In this document: positions 1 to 5,130 of the stretch, piece after piece | Layout: each line of letters begins with the position of its first letter | Position numbering within the stretch: position 1 is the first letter of the stretch | NCBI GenBank assembly: GCA_027036755.1 | Contig: JALWDV010000119.1 | Location: 1-5,130 of the forward strand | DNA: 5,130 bases | Source of the DNA: Anaerolineae bacterium | GTDB taxonomy: Bacteria; Chloroflexota; Anaerolineae; J102 | Reading direction: 5' to 3' | Position numbers and translations under genes: made by a program | Notes under the pieces: model-generated | Told to the model about the DNA's origin: nothing | The model's input: the letters and a program-made list of their open reading frames with translations, nothing else | The model's database searches: none

Positions 1-44
1 CCCCCCCTCGCTCCCCCCCGCTTGCGGGGGGGAGCGAGGGGGGG
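1..44. repeat. Perfect GC-rich palindrome (hairpin, potential G-quadruplex)
   Basis: Positions 1-21 are exactly complementary to 24-44 around a TT centre, giving a 21-bp stem. Each arm has two runs of seven C or seven G separated by a short spacer. The G arm (26-32 and 38-44) therefore also fits the G3+N1-7 pattern for an intramolecular quadruplex. No T-tract follows on either strand, so it does not look like an intrinsic terminator. It sits at the outer edge of the left arm of the long inverted repeat, and a shorter degraded version lies at 5022-5043. Confidence 0.85.
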
Positions 45-98
45 CCTGCCGCAGCAGAAGCCAAGCCAGCGAAAACAGACAGACTACCTTAGCAGTTA
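12..98 (+). repeat. Left arm of 87-bp inverted repeat enclosing the gene block
   Basis: This stretch is the reverse complement of 4957-5043 with 84 of 87 positions matching by hand alignment; the mismatches are 88/4967, 85/4970 and 23/5032. The match stops sharply outward (position 11 against 5044). It consists of the inner part of the GC-rich hairpin, a unique-looking middle (45-84), and the TAACTGCTAA core (89-98 on the minus strand). The two arms face each other across about 4.86 kb. No transposase or integrase lies between them, so it is either a passive terminal inverted repeat or two copies of an interspersed repeat in opposite orientation. Confidence 0.88.
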
Positions 99-126
99 CA
101 GAACCCGTCAGGTTTGAGTGAAAAAA

Positions 127-175
127 GACAAAGGAGTGAGATTCTTCGGTCGCTACGCTCCCTCAGAATGACACA
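127..175. repeat. Dispersed intergenic repeat of the GTCATTCTGAG...GAAGAATCT type
   Basis: On the minus strand this reads as the familiar interspersed element that begins GTCATTCTGAGGGAGCG and ends near GAAGAATCTCACTCC. Short arms ATTCT (141-145) and AGAAT (165-169) flank a core with a GCTACGC-type sequence. I recognise the type from many environmental bacterial genomes, where its translations are often misannotated as short hypothetical proteins. It is read through by an open frame beginning at 114, which is not considered coding. A related GCGAAGCGA core occurs at 5101-5109. Confidence 0.65.
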
Positions 176-223
176 ATCAGACATCTGGCTTCTTCACGCC
201 AAAAGGACGCGCCTGAACGTAAA

Positions 224-276
224 AATATCTTCACCTCTTTTCCTTTTGCGCCCTTTGCGTCTTTGCGTGAGATATT
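224..276. repeat. Dispersed repeat with CTTTGCGTCTTTGCGTG core
   Basis: Arms at 224-234 and 267-276 (AATATCTTCAC against GTGAGATATT) are complementary apart from one extra base. They enclose a core in which CTTTGCGT recurs at 253-260 and 261-268. I recognise this sequence type as a widespread interspersed element in environmental bacterial genomes. It lies just upstream of the first methyltransferase gene, where a promoter would be expected, but I could not identify a well-spaced -35/-10 pair in it. Confidence 0.6.
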
Positions 277-314
277 ATTTCAAACCGATCCCCCCCAGTC
301 TCAACATCCCCGCA

Positions 315-1535
315 ATGCCCAAATCCCAAATCCCAAATTCGCAATCCGCAATCCCCAATCCCAAATCCGCCCCCCACTGCCCCGCCTGCGGCGGCGCCCG
401 CCTGACGCCTTTCTACGAGATGCACGGCGCACCTGCGCACAGCGTGCTGCTCATGCCCACCCGCGAGGCCGCGCTCACCTATCCCCGGGGCGACATCCAT
501 CTGGCGCTGTGCGAAGCGTGCGGATTCATCACCAACACCGCCTTCGTTCCCACGCTGCACGAATACTCCGAGCGCTACGAGGAGACCCAGGGCTTTTCGC
601 CCACCTTCAGCGCGTTCCACCGGGCCTTGGCCCAACGCCTCATCCAACGCTACGACCTGCACAACAAGACCATCCTCGAAATCGGCTGCGGCAAGGGCGA
701 ATTTCTTACGCTGCTCTGCCAGATGGGGGACAACCGGGGCGTGGGCTTCGACCCCGCGTACATCCCCGAACGCAATCAGGCTACGGACGAGCGCCTCACC
801 TTCATCCGCGATTTCTATTCCGAGCAATACGCCGACTACCAGGCCGATTTCATCGTCTGCAAGATGACGCTGGAGCACATCCCCGACGTTGGGGATTTCG
901 TGGCCATGGTGCGTCGGGCCATCGGCGACCGCCGCGAGACCGTGGTCTTCTTCCAGATTCCCGAGATTCGCCGCATTTTGCGAGACCTGGAATTCGTGGA
1001 TGTGTACTACGAGCACTGCTCCTACTTCAGCCCCGGCTCCCTGGCCCGCCTCTTCCGCCGCGCGGGGTTCGATGTGATTGATTTGTGGACCGACTACGGC
1101 GATCAATATCTGATGATCGAGGCCCGGCCCGGCGATGGCGACTCCACGCCCCTGCCCCAGGAGGAAAGCCTGGAGGCCCTGCGGCAAGACGTAGCCTATT
1201 TTGCAGAGAACGTCCCCGCCGAACTGGCGCGATGGCGGCAAATCCTGGCCGATCTCCACGCCCGGGGCCGGCGCGCGGTGCTGTGGGGCGGCGGCTCCAA
1301 AGCTGTGGCCTTTTTGACGACGCTGGGAAACAGCGACGCCATCGAGTACGTGGTGGACATCAACCCCTACAAACAGGGATATTTCCTGCCGGGAACGGGC
1401 CAGGAGGTGGTCGGGCCTGCGTTTCTGCAAGAATACCGCCCCCAGGTCGTCATCATTATGAATCCCGTCTACGAAGCGGAGATCACCCGATCTCTGGCGG
1501 CGATGGGATTGCATCCGAAGATTCTGCTGGTCTGA
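315..1535 (+). CDS. Zinc-binding SAM-dependent C-methyltransferase family protein (paralog 1)
   Basis: Likely transfers a methyl group from SAM to a carbon of a nucleotide-linked keto-sugar, in the cytoplasm. The 406-aa product has three parts. An N-terminal zinc-binding region has Cys pairs at 22/25 and 66/69. A class I methyltransferase core has motif I at 120-128 (ILEIGCGKG), Glu187-His188, and a YYEH-xSYF motif at 231-238. A C-terminal Rossmann-like domain has WGGGSK at 324-329 and VDINPYKQG at 347-355. This order matches the Methyltransf_13/11/14 architecture of sugar C-methyltransferases. The open frame extends upstream to 114, but that part translates repeats; ATG 315 is the last start before the cysteines. 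No clear Shine-Dalgarno precedes it, and residues 2-18 come from a repeat, so the start is uncertain. First gene of an apparent operon, 3 bp before its paralog. Family assignment is strong; the sugar substrate is unknown. Confidence 0.85.
   Translation: MPKSQIPNSQSAIPNPKSAPHCPACGGARLTPFYEMHGAPAHSVLLMPTREAALTYPRGDIHLALCEACGFITNTAFVPTLHEYSERYEETQGFSPTFSAFHRALAQRLIQRYDLHNKTILEIGCGKGEFLTLLCQMGDNRGVGFDPAYIPERNQATDERLTFIRDFYSEQYADYQADFIVCKMTLEHIPDVGDFVAMVRRAIGDRRETVVFFQIPEIRRILRDLEFVDVYYEHCSYFSPGSLARLFRRAGFDVIDLWTDYGDQYLMIEARPGDGDSTPLPQEESLEALRQDVAYFAENVPAELARWRQILADLHARGRRAVLWGGGSKAVAFLTTLGNSDAIEYVVDINPYKQGYFLPGTGQEVVGPAFLQEYRPQVVIIMNPVYEAEITRSLAAMGLHPKILLV
318..368 (+). repeat. AATCCCAAATCCGCAATCC-type short tandem repeat overlapping a gene start
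   Basis: A run of 7- to 8-base units (CCCAAAT, CGCAATC, CCCAATC variants) covers this stretch. Such AATCCGCAATCC arrays are common dispersed intergenic repeats. Here the array lies inside the 5' end of the first methyltransferase gene and encodes its low-complexity N-terminus (residues 2-18, rich in Pro, Asn, Ser, Gln) ahead of the first zinc-binding cysteine. No alternative in-frame ATG, GTG or TTG lies between 318 and the conserved domain. Confidence 0.6.
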
Positions 1536-1538
1536 GCC

Positions 1539-2723
1539 ATGACCGAGATGAATTCCCCCCACGCCGAATGTCCCGTCTGCGGCTCGCAGCGCATCGAGCC
1601 CGTCCTCCATCTGCCGCAGATACCGGTGTTTTGCAACCTGCTCTGGCCCGAGCGCTCCGCAGCCCTGGCCGCGCCCCGCGGCGACATGCGCCTGGGCCTG
1701 TGCAACGATTGCGGGCATCTCTTCAACCAGGCCTTTGATCCCGGTCTGATGACCTACGACCAGGCTTATGAGAACTCCTTGCATTTTTCCCCCAGCTTCC
1801 AGCGCTACGCCCGAGGCCTGGCCAAGACGCTGGTGAAACGCTACGACCTGCATGGCAAGGACATCATCGAAATCGGCTGCGGGCAGGGGGATTTTTTGGG
1901 GATGTTGTGCGAGCTGGGCAACAATCGCGGGGTGGGATTTGATCCCGCGTATGTCGAAGAGGGCGCTTTGCCCCCCAACGTCACCATCATCCCCGACTAC
2001 TATTCGGAAAAATACGCCCGCCACCGGGCCGATTTTCTGGTCTCCCGCCACGTCATCGAGCATCTGGCCCGGCCCCGGGCCTTTGCGGCCATGCTGCGGC
2101 GGGTGATGGCCCGTCGGCCCGACGCGGTGCTGTTCATCGAAGCGCCCAGCGCCGACTACATGGTCGCGCACACAGCGCTGTGGGACATCATCTACGAGCA
2201 TTACGCCTACTTCGGGCGGACGTCCATGACCCGGCTCTTCGAGGACGCGGGCTTTCAGACGCTGGATTTGTATGAGACCTTTGGTGGGCAGTATCTTTGT
2301 CTCGAAGCCCGCCCGGTCGCGTTGTCCGGGCATCCCGCCACTGGCCGGGCGGATGTGACCGCGTGGCGGGATCAGGTTCGGGACTTCGCGCGAAGCGCGC
2401 GGGCCGAGATAGCCCGCTGGCGCAGCGAACTGAAGCGCCTGGCGGCGGCCAACAAACGCGTGGCGGTGTGGGGCGCGGGCTCCAAGGGCGTCATGTTCCT
2501 CAACCTCCTCCAGCCCCAGGCCCGCCTCATCGATTACGTGGTGGACATCAATCCCCGCAAGCAGGGCAAATTCGTGGCGGGCGCAGGACAGCAGATCGTC
2601 TCGCCCGACTTCCTGCGCGACTATCGCCCCGACGTCATCATCCTGATGAACCGCAACTATCAGGACGAGATACAGGAGATGGCGGCGGCGCTGGGGCTTT
2701 CGCCCGAGTTCAGGTTCGTGTGA
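1539..2723 (+). CDS. Zinc-binding SAM-dependent C-methyltransferase family protein (paralog 2)
   Basis: A 394-aa protein with the same three-part layout as its upstream neighbour. Zinc-site Cys pairs lie at 11/14 and 55/58, SAM motif I at 109-117 (IIEIGCGQG), Glu174-His175, YEH at 219-221, and the C-terminal Rossmann-like domain has WGAGSKG at 311-317 and VDINPRKQG at 335-343. Around motif I the two proteins share 29 of 42 residues (paralog 1 residues 111-152, this protein 100-141), so the pair arose by duplication and has diverged. The segment after YEH differs (YAYFG here, CSYFS upstream), as do the loops around residues 140-150 and 202-214, which suggests a different substrate. ATG 1539 follows the upstream stop by 3 bp, pointing to translational coupling; ATG 1548 is an alternative start. 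Probably methylates a nucleotide-activated sugar for a surface glycan; the exact reaction cannot be read from the sequence. Confidence 0.87.
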   Translation: MTEMNSPHAECPVCGSQRIEPVLHLPQIPVFCNLLWPERSAALAAPRGDMRLGLCNDCGHLFNQAFDPGLMTYDQAYENSLHFSPSFQRYARGLAKTLVKRYDLHGKDIIEIGCGQGDFLGMLCELGNNRGVGFDPAYVEEGALPPNVTIIPDYYSEKYARHRADFLVSRHVIEHLARPRAFAAMLRRVMARRPDAVLFIEAPSADYMVAHTALWDIIYEHYAYFGRTSMTRLFEDAGFQTLDLYETFGGQYLCLEARPVALSGHPATGRADVTAWRDQVRDFARSARAEIARWRSELKRLAAANKRVAVWGAGSKGVMFLNLLQPQARLIDYVVDINPRKQGKFVAGAGQQIVSPDFLRDYRPDVIILMNRNYQDEIQEMAAALGLSPEFRFV

Positions 2724-2733
2724 GGCGCGGCAG

Positions 2734-4104
2734 GTGTCGTTGAACTATCTGGCGCGCAAGTGGCGCACATCCAACCTGCTGAAGACGGTGGTCACGGGCA
2801 CGGGCCTGGCGCTGGGCATTCGCGTCTTGGGCGTGGGGCTGGGATACGCGCTGGAGATCATCCTGGCCCGCTTGCTGGGCCCCGACGACTACGGCGTGTA
2901 CAGCCTGGTCATCGCCTGGATCACCCTCGCGGCCTTGTTTGCGCCCCTGGGGCTGCATCACGCGGTGGTGCGTTTCATTCCCGAATACATCGCGCAGGAG
3001 GATGGCGCTCGGCTGCGGGGCGTCATTTATGGCAGCGGCGGCGTCACCGTGACGCTGGGGATAGTCATTGCAGCGGTGGGCTCGGGCGCATTGCTGCTGG
3101 CCGCGCGAGAGATCGTCATCCCGGGCCTGACGGCCTGGATGCTGGGCTTGTGGCTGCTGCCCGTCTTCGCGCTGCTACGCCTGATTCTCTCCATCGCCGT
3201 ATCCTTGCGGCGGGTGGTGACAGCCTTTGGCCCGCCGCTGGTGGGCGCGCCCCTGCTCATCCTCCTCTTCCTGGCGGGCGCGATGCTGCTGGGCATTCCC
3301 CTGGCCGCGCTGGTCGCGGTTGCGGCCGCGGGCCTGGCCCGGATCATCACCCTCCTCTGGCAGACGATCTTGCTCAAACGGGGCGGGCTGCCCATCTCCG
3401 CCCGCGGCGCGCCCCGCTTCGAGATGCGGCTGTGGCTGGCCGTGGGCCTGCCCCTGATGTTCTTCGATCTCTTCAGCATCATCCTGCGCCGGGCCGATTT
3501 GCTGATGGTGGGGGCGTTGATGACGCCGGCCGACGCGGGCATTTACGGCGCTGCGCTCAAAACCACCGGCCAGACCATCTTCTTGCTGACCTCGGTCAAC
3601 GCGGTCATTGCGCCCATGCTCTCATCCATGCACGCCAAGCAGAACAAGGCGGGCCTGCAACGACTGCTTTATCTGGCTGCGCACATCAGTTTCTGGCCCG
3701 CGCTGCTCTTCGTGGCCGCGCTGACGCTTTTCTCCAACTTCATTCTGGGGCTTTTCGGCCCCGCGTTCGTGGCGGCCCGCACGCCCATGATCATCCTCGG
3801 CGTGGGGCAGTTGTTCAACGCGGCCACGGGCGTGGTGGTCTCTCTGCTCATCGTCACGGGCAACCACAACACGGCCACGAAGGTCTTCGGCGTCAGCGCC
3901 GCGCTTTACATCCTGGCCGCGTATGTGGGCATCAGCCAGTGGGGACTGACGGGCGCGGCCGCGGCCACCGCGCTGATCATGGCTCTGTGGAACATCTGGC
4001 TTGCGGGCCTGGCCTGGAAGCGGCTGGGATTGCACACATCCATCATCGCCGCCATGCGGGCCCTGCCGGGGATGTTGAAATCGGGCCGGGCCGCCGCCCC
4101 CTGA
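2734..4104 (+). CDS. Wzx/MATE-like polysaccharide flippase (oligosaccharide translocase)
   Basis: A 456-aa, strongly hydrophobic protein with roughly 12-14 membrane segments, the normal size for Wzx-type flippases of the MOP superfamily. These carry undecaprenyl-diphosphate-linked glycans from the cytoplasmic to the outer face of the inner membrane. Recognisable features are the N-terminal ARLLGPDDYGVYSL segment (residues 45-58), a charged stretch after the second helix (FIPEYIAQEDGARLRG, 81-96), RADLLMVGALMTPADAGIY (253-271) at the start of the second half, and LFGPAFVAA (340-348), typical of the Polysacc_synt family. Start is GTG 2734, with GAGG at 2722-2725 overlapping the previous stop codon as a well-spaced ribosome-binding site; the gap to that gene is 10 bp. 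Its place behind two sugar methyltransferases supports a glycan export role. A lipid or peptidoglycan-precursor flippase of the same superfamily is less likely from this context. Confidence 0.85.
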   Translation: MSLNYLARKWRTSNLLKTVVTGTGLALGIRVLGVGLGYALEIILARLLGPDDYGVYSLVIAWITLAALFAPLGLHHAVVRFIPEYIAQEDGARLRGVIYGSGGVTVTLGIVIAAVGSGALLLAAREIVIPGLTAWMLGLWLLPVFALLRLILSIAVSLRRVVTAFGPPLVGAPLLILLFLAGAMLLGIPLAALVAVAAAGLARIITLLWQTILLKRGGLPISARGAPRFEMRLWLAVGLPLMFFDLFSIILRRADLLMVGALMTPADAGIYGAALKTTGQTIFLLTSVNAVIAPMLSSMHAKQNKAGLQRLLYLAAHISFWPALLFVAALTLFSNFILGLFGPAFVAARTPMIILGVGQLFNAATGVVVSLLIVTGNHNTATKVFGVSAALYILAAYVGISQWGLTGAAAATALIMALWNIWLAGLAWKRLGLHTSIIAAMRALPGMLKSGRAAAP

Positions 4105-4137
4105 CAAACAAAAAACGGCCTCCATTTCTGGAGACCG
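4105..4137 (-). terminator. Rho-independent terminator of the FmdB-like gene
   Basis: Positions 4116-4124 pair with 4129-4137 (one mismatch, 4119/4134) around a TTTC loop. On the minus strand the stem is followed by six T (4115-4110) and then GTTTG, the pattern of an intrinsic terminator. It lies 30 bp beyond the stop codon of the minus-strand gene and directly against the flippase stop codon. There is no T-tract on the plus strand, so it would not efficiently stop the methyltransferase-flippase transcript. Confidence 0.8.
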
Positions 4138-4167
4138 CGACGCCGAAAAGGGGACCAGATTGCGGGA

Positions 4168-4482
4168 TCAGTCGCTCTTGGCCTTGGCCGTTTCGGTTTT
4201 GGCTTTGGTTTTGGTTTCGCTCTTGGCCTCGGGCGCACTTTCACTCGCGCCGGATTTCCCGTTGCCATTGGAGCGAGCAGGCGCGCCCGCTGCGTTCTTG
4301 CCCCGGGAATCATTCACGTAGAAGCCGGAGCCCTTGAACACAATGGCAGGCGCAGAGAATTTGCGCGTGACATGCGCGTTGTCGTGGCAGACCGGGCATT
4401 CGGGCGTGCCTGTGTCTGAGAAGGAGCGGCGCACTTCAAAATCGAGGTGACATTGGTTGCAATGGTATTCGTATAACGGCAT
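4168..4482 (-). CDS. FmdB-family zinc-ribbon protein with low-complexity tail
   Basis: A 104-aa protein. Residues 1-62 match the FmdB/CxxC-CxxC-SSSS family: MPLYEYHC at the N-terminus, zinc-ribbon cysteines at 8/11 and 29/32, then VFKGSGFYVND (48-58). Family members are small putative regulatory or metal-binding proteins; the name comes from a gene linked to formamidase/acetamidase regulation, but the actual role of most members is unknown. Residues 63-104 are a Lys/Ala/Glu/Ser/Thr tail ending in KAKTETAKAKSD, probably disordered; variable tails of this kind are common in the family. The start is set by the conserved MPLYEY opening at 4482, with a purine-rich GGGGGAAAGAAG just upstream as a possible ribosome-binding site; the open frame extends 24 codons further into repeat sequence, which is rejected. 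It is convergent with the operon and has its own terminator, so it is probably functionally independent. Confidence 0.9.
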   Translation of the reverse strand: MPLYEYHCNQCHLDFEVRRSFSDTGTPECPVCHDNAHVTRKFSAPAIVFKGSGFYVNDSRGKNAAGAPARSNGNGKSGASESAPEAKSETKTKAKTETAKAKSD

Positions 4483-4518
4483 GACTTCTTTCCCCCGTGT
4501 AGGGATTCGTTTTCGAGA

Positions 4519-4532
4519 CGTAACTGCTAACG
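4519..4532 (+). repeat. TAACTGCTAA core, copy B
   Basis: CGTAACTGCTAACG; the ten-base core at 4521-4530 is identical to the core at 4957-4966 and to the complement of 89-98. It lies in the 5' leader of the FmdB-like gene and faces a diverged inverted copy at 4655-4673. Similarity to the other copies does not extend beyond the core on the downstream side. Confidence 0.6.
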
Positions 4533-4545
4533 CACCCCGGTTAAT

Positions 4546-4638
4546 AAACCACAAAGGGCACTAAGGCACTAAGAACACGAAGAAAAAATGTATAAACTTC
4601 CCTTTGTGCCTTTGTGTCTTAGTGTTCTTAGTGGTTTT
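4546..4638. repeat. Imperfect palindromic CACTAAGACACTAAG-type dispersed repeat
   Basis: The left arm (about 4546-4582, with AAACCAC, GCACTAAG and ACTAAGAACAC) is imperfectly complementary to the right arm (about 4598-4638, ending in TTAGTGTTCTTAGTGGTTTT). They meet around an AT-rich loop at 4583-4597. The CACTAAG / CTTAGTG unit recurs within each arm. I recognise it as a widespread interspersed repeat of environmental bacterial genomes. A transcript through it could fold into a long hairpin. It is bracketed by inverted TAACTRCTAA cores at 4521 and 4655-4673. Confidence 0.65.
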
Positions 4639-4654
4639 CGGGTGATGACCGGTG

Positions 4655-4673
4655 AGACGACCTTAGTAGTTAC
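4655..4673 (-). repeat. TAACTRCTAA core, copy C (extended)
   Basis: On the minus strand this reads GTAACTACTAAGGTCGTCT, matching 17 of 19 bases of the complement of 81-99 in the left arm of the long inverted repeat. Similarity ends there: the GC-rich part of the long repeat is missing. With copy B it forms the inverted ends of a segment of about 155 bp (4519-4673) enclosing the palindromic repeat. Confidence 0.6.
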
Positions 4674-4881
4674 TTCAAGGCTCTTATCGTATGCCAAGCG
4701 AGCGATTTCGTCAACATTGCGCGCGACAAAAGGATCGCACAACATGATTTAGATGCAGTATAAGCCAAAAAGGTTAGATTTCGCTATGAAAAACGTTAGC
4801 GTTGCGTTAGCGGTGTTCTAGAGCCAGTTATGAACTCCTTGTCAAATTCTAATCGTTTTCCTGTCATTCGCCTTTCGATTC
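4674..4881. other. Gene-free stretch without recognised elements
   Basis: About 200 bases with visibly lower GC than the genes. I see no open frame of useful length, tRNA-like structure or convincing promoter. GTTAGCG occurs twice close together (4795-4801 and 4806-4819 region) and there is an 11-codon open frame at 4786 that I do not consider a gene. It is part of the spacer upstream of the FmdB-like gene. Confidence 0.5.
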
Positions 4882-4922
4882 GCCGCGGATGACGCTGAAA
4901 AATCGGATCATCGCGGATTTTT
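4882..4922. repeat. Dispersed repeat of the CGCGGATGACGC / ATCCGCGATGATCCG type
   Basis: CGCGGATGACGC is followed by AAAAATC (4898-4904), a short core, and GATTTTT (4916-4922), so the right half can form a 7-bp stem. I recognise the GCGGATGA / TCATCCGCG theme as another common interspersed intergenic repeat type. No coding or regulatory role can be assigned. Confidence 0.45.
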
Positions 4923-4956
4923 GCAGAAAAGAGCCTTTTCAATCCCCAAAAATCCA

Positions 4957-5043
4957 TAACTGCTAAAGTGGTCTGTCTGTTTTCGCTGGCTTGGCTTCTG
5001 CTGCGGCAGGCCCCCCCTCGCTCCCCCCCGCGAGCGGGGGGGA
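4957..5043 (-). repeat. Right arm of 87-bp inverted repeat enclosing the gene block
   Basis: Reverse complement of 12-98 with three mismatches. It starts with the TAACTGCTAA core (4957-4966), runs through the shared middle, and ends in the GC-rich hairpin. Here the hairpin is shortened: 5022-5031 pairs with 5034-5043 (10 bp) around GA, because the outer right half diverges at 5044. The outward flank (TGACCTC...) bears no resemblance to the left end of the window. Confidence 0.88.
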
Positions 5044-5080
5044 TGACCTCTCTGTCTGCAAAAAACTTTGCAAACCAGCG

Positions 5081-5130
5081 GCTCCCTCCCCTGCAAAGGA
5101 GCGAAGCGACTGGCGGGGGAGGGCCGGGGT
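5081..5130. repeat. GC-rich stem-loop repeat, possibly continuing past the window
   Basis: Positions 5084-5094 pair with 5113-5123 (11 bp, one G-T wobble). The loop contains GGAGCGAAGCGACT. The element, CCCTCCCCTGCAAAGGAGCG onward, resembles dispersed intergenic repeats, and its GCGAAGCGAC core is close to the GTCGCTACGCTCC core at 149-161 when read in complement. A smaller stem TGCAAA/TTTGCA lies just before it at 5058-5072. It may continue beyond 5130. Confidence 0.5.

Noticed and set aside
254..278. Possible promoter: TTTGCG with TATTAT
   Set aside because: The TATTAT at 273-278 resembles a -10 box, but the TTTGCG copies are spaced about 5, 13 or 22 bases away instead of about 17, and all lie inside a repeat.
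114..314. In-frame upstream extension of the first methyltransferase (473 aa in total)
   Set aside because: The extra 67 residues are translations of dispersed repeats, resemble no part of the family, and make the protein longer than usual for this architecture.
318..368. CRISPR-like array
   Set aside because: The units are 7-8 bases, contiguous and degenerate, without spacers or nearby cas genes.
231..2333. 700-codon open frame on the minus strand
   Set aside because: It lies antisense to both methyltransferases, which have full family motifs; its Gly/His/Val-rich translation has no domain pattern and its frame is open because of high GC.
2760..4337. 525-codon open frame on the plus strand in another frame of the flippase gene
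   Set aside because: The Arg/Gly/His/Pro-rich translation is typical of an out-of-frame GC-rich shadow; the overlapping frame encodes a clear membrane transporter.
4483..4554. 24-codon N-terminal extension of the FmdB-like protein
   Set aside because: The family begins at MPLYEY; the upstream codons come from the repeat and leader region, and a purine-rich ribosome-binding site sits just before 4482.
4786..4821. 11-codon open frame (MKNVSVALAVF)
   Set aside because: Too short, with no ribosome-binding site and no supporting context; the hydrophobic look may be chance.
4908..5096. 62-codon minus-strand open frame over the right inverted-repeat arm
   Set aside because: It consists of repeat and hairpin sequence, has no recognisable domain, and is compositionally unlike a gene.

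Overview
The window reads as GC-rich bacterial chromosome: a compact set of surface-glycan genes flanked on both sides by stacked non-coding repeats. High GC in the genes, the density of dispersed palindromic repeats, and an FmdB-type zinc-ribbon protein with a long low-complexity tail fit an environmental Chloroflexota (Anaerolineae-like) genome. That assignment is an inference from style, not from a marker gene.

Layout. Positions 1-314 hold no convincing gene: a 44-nt perfect palindrome, one arm of a long inverted repeat, and two dispersed repeat elements. A third repeat (318-368) runs into the start of the first gene. Positions 315-4104 carry three plus-strand genes that look like one operon, with gaps of 3 and 10 bp: two paralogous zinc-binding, SAM-dependent C-methyltransferase-type proteins (315-1535, 1539-2723) and a Wzx/MATE-like polysaccharide flippase (2734-4104). 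A convergent gene on the minus strand (4168-4482) encodes an FmdB-family zinc-ribbon protein, with a rho-independent terminator for it at 4105-4137. Positions 4483-5130 are gene-free and hold more repeats, including the second arm of the long inverted repeat (4957-5043).

How the genes fit together. Methyltransferases of this family act on nucleotide-activated keto-sugars (C-methylation) in antibiotic and surface-polysaccharide pathways. Next to a flippase, the likely role is to tailor sugars of an undecaprenyl-linked glycan that the flippase then moves across the membrane. No glycosyltransferase, polymerase or sugar dehydratase is in the window, so this would be a fragment of a larger locus or a small tailoring/export module. 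The FmdB-like gene is probably unrelated housekeeping.

The most unusual features are the near-identical 87-bp inverted repeat enclosing almost the whole window without a transposase, the recurring TAACTGCTAA core, and the first gene taking its start codon and first ~20 codons from or next to a dispersed repeat. I did not find a clear new defence or mobile system.
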